Below, piece by piece: positions 1-7,789 of a stretch of 64,000 bases of DNA. Where the stretch lies: positions 1 to 64,000 of the forward strand of contig DVGV01000043.1 in assembly GCA_018712545.1 (NCBI GenBank), written 5' to 3'. The stretch comes from Candidatus Coprenecus merdigallinarum (GTDB lineage: Bacteria; Bacteroidota; Bacteroidia; Bacteroidales; UBA932). The notes beneath the pieces were generated by a model. The model had not been told where the DNA came from. It saw nothing but the letters and a program-made list of their open reading frames with translations, and ran no database searches. How positions within the stretch are numbered: the first letter of the stretch is position 1; every line of letters begins with the position of its first letter. The position numbers were made by a program, and so were the translations under genes.

Positions 1-201
1 ACCGACTACGACTACAGGATGACCACGGACCTGGTCCTCACGGACGGCATCGAAGTGTACTCGGCAAAGCTCTCCTCCTTCGTCAAGGTCTTCCCTGACA
101 GGAAGAAGGAGATACGCTCCTTCGTCAAGGAACACGGAACCGACTTCGGCGACAGGCAGGACCTGGCGGAGCTGTTCATGTTCTGCGTAGGAGAGGAGTG
201 A
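1..201 (+). CDS. C-terminal end of an unidentified protein (partial)
   Basis: The frame is open from the first base and ends in TGA at 199-201, giving 66 visible residues. The ATG at 19 is in frame, but codons before it are also open, so this is the tail of a longer gene that begins outside the window. The visible part is hydrophilic and charged (FVKVFPDRKKEIRSF, then a Phe/Asp-rich end). No domain is recognised and no function is proposed. A bidirectional terminator follows 35 nt downstream. Confidence 0.6.
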   Translation, partial: TDYDYRMTTDLVLTDGIEVYSAKLSSFVKVFPDRKKEIRSFVKEHGTDFGDRQDLAELFMFCVGEE

Positions 202-235
202 GCGATGTAAACGTAAAGGCTACACAGCCGGACAG

Positions 236-277
236 AAAAAAAGGCGGCCCCACTGATCTGGGAGCCGCCTTTTGTTT
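236..277. terminator. Bidirectional intrinsic terminator
   Basis: A GC-rich hairpin (AAGGCGGC on the left, GCCGCCTT on the right, loop around actgatctg) is flanked by seven A on the left (236-242) and a T-rich run on the right. It lies between two converging genes, so it can end both the partial plus-strand gene and the minus-strand pyrophosphatase gene. Confidence 0.75.
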
Positions 278-293
278 TAGATATACAACGTAC

Positions 294-2510
294 CTACAGT
301 ACGCTGAAAGCGACATTGAGCCCGGCAGTGACGATCGACACCATGCTCATCAGCTTGATAAGGATGTTGAGCGAAGGACCGGAGGTGTCCTTGAAAGGAT
401 CGCCCACTGTATCGCCTACGACAGTGGCCTTATGGGCATCCGAGCCTTTGCCTCCGAGGTTGCCCTCCTCGACGTATTTCTTGGCATTGTCCCATGCTCC
501 GCCCGAGTTGGCCATGAAGATGGCGAGCACGAAGCCGGAGCCGAGCGAGCCTACGAGGAGGCCGACGGTACCTGCAACACCGAAGAATACTCCGATCAGG
601 ATGGGAACGATGATGGCCAGGAGCGAGGGGAAAAGCATCTCCTGCTGAGCGCCCCTGGTGGAGATAGCCACGCAGCGGGCATAGTCAGGTGTGGCCTGTC
701 CGGTAAGAATGCCCTTTATCTCACGGAACTGGCGGCGCACCTCCTCCACCATCTTCTGGGCGGCGCGTCCCACCGCGTTCATCGTAAGACCGCAGAAAAG
801 GAAGGACATCATGGCTCCGATGAAGACTCCTGCCAGGACGGTGGGATTCATCAGATTGATGTGATAATAGTCCATGAAGTCGGGGATAGTGGCCTGCGCC
901 ACCTCCACTGTTCTGCCTCCGCCCAGGTCGAGGACGGTGTCTCCCAGCCTCTGCAGGCCGATCTTGATCTCCTCCAGATATGATGCCAGCAGGGCCAGGG
1001 CCGTAAGAGCGGCCGAACCGATGGCGAAGCCCTTGCCGGTGGCGGCTGTGGTGTTGCCGAGGGCATCGAGGATGTCCGTACGCTGGCGCACTTCGGGTTC
1101 CAGCTCGCTCATCTGGGCATTTCCGCCTGCATTGTCCGCTATGGGGCCGTAGGCGTCAGTAGCCAGGGTGATGCCGAGGGTCGAGAGCATGCCGACAGCG
1201 GCGATGCCTATGCCGTAGAGACCGAGACTGAGGTTCTGGGCCGAGAGCATGCCGGTCACGTCAAAACCTATCGCACATAGGTACGCGAGTATGATGGCCA
1301 CGACTATCGTGATGACAGGCACGGCCGTCGATATCATACCGAGCCCCACGCCGGAGATGATGACTGTGGCCGGGCCGGTGTTGGAGCTCTCGGCCAGCCT
1401 GCGGGTGGGCTTGTATGAATGCGAGGTGAAGTACTCGGTGGACTGGCCGATGATGATGCCGGCTATCAGGCCCACGATTACGGAGCACGAAATCCACGCC
1501 CAGTTGGGAATACCGAGAAGATAGAGGATGCCGAAGGTGGCGGCTGCTATCAGGGCCGAGGACACATTGGTGCCTATGCTCAGCGAACGCAGCAGCTGCT
1601 TCATGCCCGCACCCTCCTTAGTCTTTACCAGGTATATGCCGATAATCGAGAGGATGATGCCTACCGCGGCAATGAGCATGGGGGCAAATACGGCGCGGAG
1701 CTGCATCGAAGTGTCGGAGTAGGCGTAGAATGCGGATGCTCCGAGCGCCGCTGTCGCAAGTATGGAGCCGCAGTAGGACTCATAGAGATCGGCGCCCATG
1801 CCGGCTACGTCTCCTACGTTGTCGCCCACGTTGTCGGCGATGGTGGCGGGGTTGCGGGGATCGTCCTCGGGGATACCGGCCTCGACCTTTCCTACGAGGT
1901 CGGCGCCCACATCAGCGGCCTTGGTATAGATACCGCCGCCCACACGGGCAAAGAGGGCCTGGGTCGAGGCTCCCATGCCGAAGGTCAGCATCGTAGTGGT
2001 GATGACCACCAGCTTCTGGGGGCCGTCGGCATTGACGAAATTGTCGAGGATGATATACCACAGCGAGATGTCCAGCAGTCCGAGTCCCACCACCGTAAGG
2101 CCCATCACAGCTCCCGAGCGGAAAGCCAGCTTGAGGCCGGAGTTGAGCGAACGGCGGGCGGCGTTGGCGGTCCTGCCGGAAGCGTATGTGGCGGTCTTCA
2201 TTCCGATAAATCCGGCAAGTCCCGAGAAGAAACCTCCGGTAAGGAAGGCGAAGGGCACCCAGCGGTTCTGCACGCCGAAGCCGTAGGCCAGGACGGCGAA
2301 GAATACGGCCAGGATTATGAACACGATGGTCACCACTTTATACTGCTGTTTGAGATATGCCATGGCACCCTTGCGGACGTATGCGGCTATCTCCTTCATG
2401 GTGGGAGTGCCCTCGTCCTCCTTCAGCATCATTTTATAGAAATAGAAGGCAAATCCCAATGCTACCAGGGATGAGACGGGCACCAGCCAGAATAATAAAT
2501 CGACAGACAT
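294..2510 (-). CDS. hppA: Membrane-bound ion-translocating pyrophosphatase, K+-dependent type
   Basis: 738 residues with about 16 hydrophobic segments, the usual size of the family. The enzyme hydrolyses pyrophosphate in the inner membrane and pumps H+ and/or Na+. The pyrophosphate-binding signature D-x7-K-x-E is at residues 200-210, followed by the acidic DNVGDNVGDVAG stretch. A matching C-terminal acidic motif (GDTVGDPFKDTSGPS) is present. The GNTTAATGKG motif at about 485-494 has Ala where K+-independent enzymes have Lys, so K+ dependence is expected. Whether Na+, H+ or both are moved cannot be read here, although K+-dependent enzymes of Bacteroides relatives are reported to move Na+. It is the last gene of a minus-strand run after murI (25 nt gap). 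Confidence 0.95.
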   Translation of the reverse strand: MSVDLLFWLVPVSSLVALGFAFYFYKMMLKEDEGTPTMKEIAAYVRKGAMAYLKQQYKVVTIVFIILAVFFAVLAYGFGVQNRWVPFAFLTGGFFSGLAGFIGMKTATYASGRTANAARRSLNSGLKLAFRSGAVMGLTVVGLGLLDISLWYIILDNFVNADGPQKLVVITTTMLTFGMGASTQALFARVGGGIYTKAADVGADLVGKVEAGIPEDDPRNPATIADNVGDNVGDVAGMGADLYESYCGSILATAALGASAFYAYSDTSMQLRAVFAPMLIAAVGIILSIIGIYLVKTKEGAGMKQLLRSLSIGTNVSSALIAAATFGILYLLGIPNWAWISCSVIVGLIAGIIIGQSTEYFTSHSYKPTRRLAESSNTGPATVIISGVGLGMISTAVPVITIVVAIILAYLCAIGFDVTGMLSAQNLSLGLYGIGIAAVGMLSTLGITLATDAYGPIADNAGGNAQMSELEPEVRQRTDILDALGNTTAATGKGFAIGSAALTALALLASYLEEIKIGLQRLGDTVLDLGGGRTVEVAQATIPDFMDYYHINLMNPTVLAGVFIGAMMSFLFCGLTMNAVGRAAQKMVEEVRRQFREIKGILTGQATPDYARCVAISTRGAQQEMLFPSLLAIIVPILIGVFFGVAGTVGLLVGSLGSGFVLAIFMANSGGAWDNAKKYVEEGNLGGKGSDAHKATVVGDTVGDPFKDTSGPSLNILIKLMSMVSIVTAGLNVAFSVL

Positions 2511-2535
2511 TGTTTAGCTTTAGAATTAAGTGTTT

Positions 2536-3303
2536 TTACAGATTGATATGATGAAAACTGTCCGGACTCAGCGAGGAATCGGCCGACATGGCCATGCGCC
2601 GCAGGACGGACACGTCTCCCGTGGAATAGAACTCCCTCCGGGGAGGCACGCAGGCCGGGCGGGGCATGCCCGCCGTCACTCTCCCCGTCTGCCTGGCCAC
2701 TGCCGGAGCCGGGTTGATGATACGCACTGAGGGACCCGCCGCGCGGGCTATCGCCTCCTGCAGAAAGGGAAAATGGGTACAGCCCAGCACTATGACATCG
2801 GCACCTTCCCGGGTCATCGCATCCACGTATTTCCGGATAAGTGCCTCGGGGACCTGTCCCCTCTCCACCGCCTCCACAAGACCCTCCCCTACCTGCTCCA
2901 CTATCCGTATACCTGAAGCGTAGCGCATCACTGTATCGCGGTAAAGAGTGCCCTTGAAGGTATTGGCCGTGGCAAGCACTCCTACGACCCCGGTACGGGA
3001 CGCCAGCGCCGCCGGTTTTACGGCCGGTTCCATACCGATGAAAGGGATGGGGAAAGTGGAACGGAGATAAGAAACGGCAGCGGCAGTGGCCGTATTGCAT
3101 GCCACTACCACTGCCTGTGCTCCTTGTCCGGTCAGGAAACGTACGATACGGCCGGCACGGTCGATAATGTAGTCCGTGGACTTGTCTCCGTAGGGGCAGT
3201 GAGCCGAATCAGCAACATAGACATAGTCCTGCTCCGGCATCTGAGCGTTCAGCTCCTTCCACACCGACAGTCCGCCGACTCCCGAATCGAATACCCCGAC
3301 CAT
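2536..3303 (-). CDS. murI: Glutamate racemase
   Basis: 255 residues, normal length. It makes D-glutamate for peptidoglycan by a two-base mechanism. Both catalytic cysteines are visible in their motifs: ACNTATA (Cys69) and LGCTHFPF (Cys175). The N-terminal GVFDSGVGGLSV motif is intact and begins directly after the ATG. It lies 21 nt after the TlpA-like gene and 25 nt before hppA on the same strand, so the genes are probably co-transcribed. Confidence 0.95.
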   Translation of the reverse strand: MVGVFDSGVGGLSVWKELNAQMPEQDYVYVADSAHCPYGDKSTDYIIDRAGRIVRFLTGQGAQAVVVACNTATAAAVSYLRSTFPIPFIGMEPAVKPAALASRTGVVGVLATANTFKGTLYRDTVMRYASGIRIVEQVGEGLVEAVERGQVPEALIRKYVDAMTREGADVIVLGCTHFPFLQEAIARAAGPSVRIINPAPAVARQTGRVTAGMPRPACVPPRREFYSTGDVSVLRRMAMSADSSLSPDSFHHINL

Positions 3304-3324
3304 ATGAATCAGTCCGGGCCGGTA

Positions 3325-4434
3325 CTACTTGTTGAGATGCTCCTCGAGGAAAGCCTCAAGCTCATCCTCTGCCACCTTGCGGCCGATGATGTTGCCCTCT
3401 GCGTCCACAAAGGTGTTCTGGGGGATGAAGTTGACATTGTAGAGTCCTGCCACCTCGCTCTGCCAGAACTTGAGATCGGAAACGTGTGTCCAGGTCAGAC
3501 CGTCGTCCTCGATACCCTTGAGCCACGAGTCGCGGTCCCTGTCAAGAGAGACTCCGATGATGCCGAAACCCTTGTCCTGATACTTCTTGTAGATCTCCAC
3601 CAGAGTGGGATTGAATGCGCGGCAGGGGCCGCACCAGCTGGCCCAGAAGTCGATCATCGTCACCTTGTTCTTGGGATAGAACTCAGAGAAGGTCACGGGG
3701 TTGCCCTCGGGGTCGTTCAGCGTGAAGTCCACGGCCTTGTTGCCGGGCATGAGGCTGAGCTCCTTCTGGAGATACCCGTCGATATCGGCAAGAGTCCTGT
3801 TGCCTGCAAACTCGGGATCAGCCTTAAATGCGCTCACGAGGTCTGAGAGAGAGTCAACGGGGATGTAGTAGTACTCACTGCCGAGGAACATCAGCGCGAA
3901 GTGGGAAACGGGATCCTCAGCGATGATGGCGTCCTTGAGGGCTGTAGACTCCTTGTTGAACTCCTCGAACTGAGCGTTTATCTCTTCCTTGCGCTCCTCT
4001 GTGGTGCCTTCTGCGCCGTATTCCTTGATGATGTCATTGAGGGCGTATTTCTCCACGAGCCCGTTGTTGGCCTCGGTGTAACGGTTGAGCTTGGTCTGGG
4101 TCTCGCCGCCGGTGATGACTGCATTGGAGAAGTCGTCCTTGGTTCCGGAGATGGTGTAGTTGTCGTTCTCGAGGAAGATCTGAAGCAGACCGTCCACACC
4201 GTCAAGAGAGATATAGAACATCTCGGGAGACTCAACGGTGCCCTCGAATACGAACTGGCCCTCGTTGATCTTGACTGTGTCGCGGACAGTGTTCTCCCTG
4301 TCGGAATTGAAGAGGTAGGCCCTTCCTGCGAGAGGGATATCAGCTGTAATGTTGCCTTTAACGGTATAATGCTTACCGCTGTTGCAGGATGCCGCGAGAA
4401 TGACTGCGGCACAGATAAAAAGTAATTTTTTCAT
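3325..4434 (-). CDS. TlpA-like thioredoxin-fold lipoprotein with DUF4369 domain
   Basis: 369 residues. A lipoprotein signal ends at Cys17 (LAASC), so the protein should be anchored in the envelope facing the periplasm. Residues about 23-110 look like the DUF4369 domain seen in Bacteroidetes thiol-disulfide proteins. A charged helical region follows, then an AhpC/TSA-thioredoxin domain from about 228 with the redox motif WCGPC at 267-271. It probably acts in periplasmic disulfide exchange. The natural partner is unknown. It starts only 4 nt after the carbonic anhydrase-like gene, so the two are translationally close. Confidence 0.88.
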   Translation of the reverse strand: MKKLLFICAAVILAASCNSGKHYTVKGNITADIPLAGRAYLFNSDRENTVRDTVKINEGQFVFEGTVESPEMFYISLDGVDGLLQIFLENDNYTISGTKDDFSNAVITGGETQTKLNRYTEANNGLVEKYALNDIIKEYGAEGTTEERKEEINAQFEEFNKESTALKDAIIAEDPVSHFALMFLGSEYYYIPVDSLSDLVSAFKADPEFAGNRTLADIDGYLQKELSLMPGNKAVDFTLNDPEGNPVTFSEFYPKNKVTMIDFWASWCGPCRAFNPTLVEIYKKYQDKGFGIIGVSLDRDRDSWLKGIEDDGLTWTHVSDLKFWQSEVAGLYNVNFIPQNTFVDAEGNIIGRKVAEDELEAFLEEHLNK

Positions 4435-4438
4435 GATG

Positions 4439-4990
4439 TTAAATATTGATTTGTTGATTGCTGTTTTCGTCTTTCAGGAACCACTCCTTGTACATCATGT
4501 AGCCCTGTGCGTTCTTGTGGGCGGACTGCCGGACCGCGTCGGTTCCGTCCTTTACCTTTTTGGCCGGCACTCCGGCATAGACACCAGGCTCCAGCTTAGA
4601 GTTGCTCAGCACCACCGCTCCGGCTGCTATGATGCTGCCGTCGGCGACCTCCACTCCGTCAAGCAGGACCGCGCCCATGCCCACGAGGACATCGTTTCCG
4701 ACCTTTGCCCCGTGAATGACAGCATTGTGTCCTACCGACACGTCATCCCCTATCTCCACCACAGACCTTTTGTACAGCGTATGCAGGACAGCTCCGTCCT
4801 GGATATTGACCCTGTTGCCGAGCCGTATCGGGTTCACGTCCCCGCGGAGCACCGCCCCGTACCATATACTGCAGTCGTCTCCTATCTCCACATCCCCGAT
4901 AATCGCCGCATTCTCAGCGATAAAACATCCTTTCCCTATCTTCGGTGTGATTCCGTTCAGAGGTCGTATAATAGCCATATCATATTCCAT
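4439..4990 (-). CDS. Gamma-class carbonic anhydrase-like hexapeptide-repeat protein
   Basis: 183 residues built of left-handed beta-helix hexapeptide repeats (residues about 14-150) with a C-terminal helical tail. Three histidines (70, 88 and 93) sit where the trimeric gamma carbonic anhydrase family holds its metal. Many proteins of this family (YrdA/PaaY type) have weak or no proven anhydrase activity, so the reaction is inferred. ATG at 4990 is used, and a second in-frame ATG lies four codons later (4978). It is the first gene of the run gamma-CA, TlpA-like, murI, hppA. A TATATTTG box lies at 5005-5012 on the minus strand but no good -33 element is seen. Confidence 0.85.
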   Translation of the reverse strand: MEYDMAIIRPLNGITPKIGKGCFIAENAAIIGDVEIGDDCSIWYGAVLRGDVNPIRLGNRVNIQDGAVLHTLYKRSVVEIGDDVSVGHNAVIHGAKVGNDVLVGMGAVLLDGVEVADGSIIAAGAVVLSNSKLEPGVYAGVPAKKVKDGTDAVRQSAHKNAQGYMMYKEWFLKDENSNQQINI

Positions 4991-5064
4991 TTAAAAATAA
5001 CCCACAAATATAAAAAAATAATAAACACGCCCTACATGATTATCCGCGAACTTACCCTGACTTT

Positions 5065-5104
5065 CCACAACGGCAGTGAATCGCACGTTTTGCTGCCATT
5101 GTGG
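5065..5104. repeat. 40-nt palindromic element, family 2, copy 1
   Basis: Imperfect inverted repeat with 12-nt arms (CCACAACGGCAG and CTGCCATTGTGG) around a 16-nt centre. Its reverse complement matches the elements at 48236-48275 and 48341-48380 in length, in both arms and in part of the centre (GCGATT near the second arm). It lies alone in the 366-nt gap between the carbonic anhydrase-like gene and gdhA. Confidence 0.65.
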
Positions 5105-5152
5105 AATGATAATAAGCAGCAAGCGCCACAGTGAATCAATGTGCATAACGAA

Positions 5153-5188
5153 AATAAAAAAGACCGCATCCATATCGGATACGGTCCT
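5153..5188 (-). terminator. Intrinsic terminator downstream of gdhA
   Basis: Read on the minus strand, GGACCGTATCC and GGATGCGGTC form a 10-bp stem with one mismatch and a short loop, followed by a T-rich run. It is 170 nt after the gdhA stop, so gdhA transcripts, or a separate small RNA, would include the structured stretch 5209-5350. Confidence 0.7.
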
Positions 5189-5208
5189 TTAACTTTAGGA
5201 GGAGAACA

Positions 5209-5350
5209 TTGCTATAACAGATGTCGCTCCTGAGGTGCGTCAGAATAGGTGAAGTGCAAGGAATCGAGGTTCACGGCGAAGGAGTTTACTTCTGTAAATG
5301 ACTGAGCCGTGATACCGAAGATGACGCCGCAATTCGCCTGTTATGACGCG
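5209..5350 (-). ncRNA. Candidate structured RNA in the gdhA 3' region
   Basis: Read on the minus strand, four complementary pairs are nested: ATAACAG with CTGTTAT (5338-5344 with 5214-5220), GCGTCA with TGACGC, CACGGC with GCCGTG, and TTTAC-AGAA-GTAAA at the tip. An intrinsic terminator follows. One minus-strand frame is open for about 40 codons but has no start codon, so coding is less likely. The long, interrupted hairpin resembles 6S-type RNAs in outline only. No family is assigned, and it could simply be a structured 3' UTR. Confidence 0.4.
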
Positions 5351-5356
5351 CCGAAA

Positions 5357-6700
5357 CTAGATGATTCCCTGCTCGAGCATGGCCTGAGCCACCTTCATGA
5401 AACCGGCAATGTTCGCACCCTTGACATAGTCAACATGACCGTCAGGCTGAGTACCGAACTTAACGCAGGCCTCGTGGATGCTCTGCATGATGTAGTGCAG
5501 CTTCTCGTCCACTTCCTTGGCTGACCAGCTGATGTGAGTAGCGTTCTGGGTCATCTCCAGACCGGATGTTGCAACACCACCTGCGTTGACAGCCTTACCG
5601 GGAGCGAAGAGGATACCTCTGCTCTGGAACTCGTGGATAGCCTCAGGGGTGCAGCCCATGTTGGATACCTCGCAGCAGCACCATGTACCGTTGGCGATCA
5701 GCTCCTTGGCGTCGTCACCGTTCAGCTCGTTCTGGAATGCGCAGGGCAGAGCGATGTCGCACTTAACGCTCCAAGCCTTCTTACCGGCTGTGAACTTGGT
5801 CAGCTGAGGATACTTGTCGTTCATATCCTGAACTTTGTTCCTGTTGGAAGCACGCATAACGAGCATGTAGTCGATCATCTCGTCGGTGATACCGCCGGGA
5901 ATCTCGCAGACTCCGTCAGGACCGGAGATAGCGACAACCTTTGCGCCGAGCTCCTTGGCCTTTGTAGCGGCGCCCCAAGCTACGTTACCGAAGCCGGAGA
6001 GAGCGACTGTCTTGTCCTTGATGTCCTTACCGGCGTGGTGGAGGAGGTGCTGTGTGAAGTACAGAGCGCCGAATCCTGTAGCCTCAGGACGGAGGATAGA
6101 ACCGCCCCATGTGCCGCCCTTACCGGTGAGCACGCCTGTGTTGTACTCGCGGGCCAGCTTCTTGTACATTCCGTACAGATAGCCGATCTCACGTCCGCCG
6201 ACACCTACGTCACCTGCAGGGATATCGGTATCGGGACCGATGCATTTCCAGAGCTCATACATGAAGGCCTGGCAGAACCTCATGATCTCAGCGTCAGACT
6301 TGCCGACGGGATCGAAGTCAGAACCGCCCTTTGCACCGCCCATAGGCAGAGTTGTCAGAGCGTTCTTGAAAGTCTGCTCGAAACCGAGGAACTTCAGCAT
6401 GGAAGGAGTAACTGCCTTGTGGAAGCGGAGACCTCCCTTGTAGGGGCCGATAGCGGAGTTGAACTGAACCCTGTAGCCGAGGTTGGTCTGAACCTCACCC
6501 TTGTCGTCAACCCAGGTAACCCTGAATGTGAAGATACGGTCGGGCTCTACGATCCTTTCTACGATCTTAGCCTTCTCGAACTCGGGATGCTGGTTGTAAA
6601 CCTCTTCGATGGACTCGAGCACTTCGCGGACTGCCTGCAGGTACTCTTTCTCGTTACCATACTTGGCCTCAAGTTTGGCCATGATTTCTGAAACTTTCAT
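5357..6700 (-). CDS. gdhA: Glutamate dehydrogenase, hexameric (probably NADP-dependent)
   Basis: 447 residues, full length for the small hexameric class. It interconverts 2-oxoglutarate plus ammonia and glutamate in the cytoplasm and is a main route of ammonia assimilation in Bacteroidales. Substrate-binding and catalytic features are visible: GPYKGGLRFH at about 85-94, PMGGAKGGSDFDP with Lys124, and PAGDVGVGGREIG. The C-terminal half has a Rossmann motif (SGFGNVAWGAA). Cofactor preference is inferred from similarity to NADP-type enzymes. It lies 59 nt after korB on the same strand, so its 2-oxoglutarate use sits beside the KorAB enzyme. Confidence 0.95.
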   Translation of the reverse strand: MKVSEIMAKLEAKYGNEKEYLQAVREVLESIEEVYNQHPEFEKAKIVERIVEPDRIFTFRVTWVDDKGEVQTNLGYRVQFNSAIGPYKGGLRFHKAVTPSMLKFLGFEQTFKNALTTLPMGGAKGGSDFDPVGKSDAEIMRFCQAFMYELWKCIGPDTDIPAGDVGVGGREIGYLYGMYKKLAREYNTGVLTGKGGTWGGSILRPEATGFGALYFTQHLLHHAGKDIKDKTVALSGFGNVAWGAATKAKELGAKVVAISGPDGVCEIPGGITDEMIDYMLVMRASNRNKVQDMNDKYPQLTKFTAGKKAWSVKCDIALPCAFQNELNGDDAKELIANGTWCCCEVSNMGCTPEAIHEFQSRGILFAPGKAVNAGGVATSGLEMTQNATHISWSAKEVDEKLHYIMQSIHEACVKFGTQPDGHVDYVKGANIAGFMKVAQAMLEQGII

Positions 6701-6759
6701 ATTAGTGTGTGTTTGTTAGTTGTTTGTGTTGTTGTTTAGTTGTTTCAAATTTTCTGCGC

Positions 6760-7776
6760 TTATTTAACCTCCCATGTGGAACCGCTGTGGAGCAGCTCCT
6801 CCATGTTGTGGATAGTGGACTTGGCCCTGACTTCCTCGAGCTGGTCGCGGACATTGTCGTCATAGGTCTTGTCGGGTACATCCCTGATGACTCCGAGAGC
6901 CACCGGATACTCAGGCCACTTCATGTCGATCAGCATGCTGTGCATACCCATATCGGCGGTATGCGCGTCATGAATCAGAATGTCGTCCTCGGTAACTCCG
7001 CCCTCACCTATGGTGACGACCTTGAGTTCCTTGTTGACCAGGACGAGACCCTTGTTCCGGTCCTTTCCGAAGATCATCCTCTCACCATGTCTCAGAACTA
7101 TCGTACGGTCAGCCTTCACTTCCTTGTCGGAGATCTCGCGGTGCGAGCCGTCATTGTAGATGACACAATTGACGAGCATCTCGGTCACGGAGCATCCGTC
7201 GTGCCTGGCGGAAGCCACGAAAATCTCCTGATTGAGCTTCAGCTCCGAATCTATGCTTCGTGCAAAGAATGTGCCGCGTGCACCCATTACCAGGGCCCCG
7301 GGATTGAAGGGATGCTCCACGGTTCCGTAAGGGGATGTCTTGGTGATCTTGCCCAGGGGAGATGTCGGAGAGTACTGACCTTTTGTCAGTCCGTAGATAC
7401 GGTTGTTGAACAGGACGATGTTGATGTCGATATTACGCCTGATGGCGTGGATGAAATGGTTGCCGCCGATAGCGAGGGCGTCGCCGTCTCCTGTGGCCTG
7501 CCAGATTGACAGTGTCGGGTTGGCTACTTTCATGCCTGTGGAGATGGCTGTTGCACGTCCGTGGATACCGTGGAAACCGTATGTGTTCATGTAATAGGGC
7601 AGTCGGGAAGAGCAGCCGATACCGGAGACGAAAACGAAACGCTCCATAGAGTATCCGAGATCCTCGGCCACCTGGGGCAGTGCCCTCTGAAGTGAAGCGA
7701 GTACAGAGTGGTCACCGCATCCGGGGCACCATCTTACTTCCTGATTACTTTTGAAATCCTGTGCTGTATATTTCAT
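6760..7776 (-). CDS. korB: 2-oxoglutarate:ferredoxin oxidoreductase, beta subunit
   Basis: 338 residues. It carries the thiamine diphosphate site of a 2-oxoacid:ferredoxin oxidoreductase: GDGDALAIGGNH followed about 25 residues later by NNRIYGLTKGQ. Cluster-ligand cysteines occur in WCPGCG and GIGCSS. The ATG at 7776 is chosen because an AGGAGG lies 8 nt before it and the family begins there. A longer frame from 7812 would overlap korA. It follows korA with a 13-nt gap. The 2-oxoglutarate assignment over pyruvate comes from overall similarity to two-subunit KorAB and is likely but not proven. Confidence 0.9.
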   Translation of the reverse strand: MKYTAQDFKSNQEVRWCPGCGDHSVLASLQRALPQVAEDLGYSMERFVFVSGIGCSSRLPYYMNTYGFHGIHGRATAISTGMKVANPTLSIWQATGDGDALAIGGNHFIHAIRRNIDINIVLFNNRIYGLTKGQYSPTSPLGKITKTSPYGTVEHPFNPGALVMGARGTFFARSIDSELKLNQEIFVASARHDGCSVTEMLVNCVIYNDGSHREISDKEVKADRTIVLRHGERMIFGKDRNKGLVLVNKELKVVTIGEGGVTEDDILIHDAHTADMGMHSMLIDMKWPEYPVALGVIRDVPDKTYDDNVRDQLEEVRAKSTIHNMEELLHSGSTWEVK

Positions 7777-7789
7777 GATGTCTGTCCTC

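Noticed and set aside
198..2474. Long plus-strand frames (up to 351 codons) opposite hppA
   Set aside because: They mirror hppA codons in GC-rich DNA and have low-complexity His/Gly/Arg composition. hppA is unmistakable.
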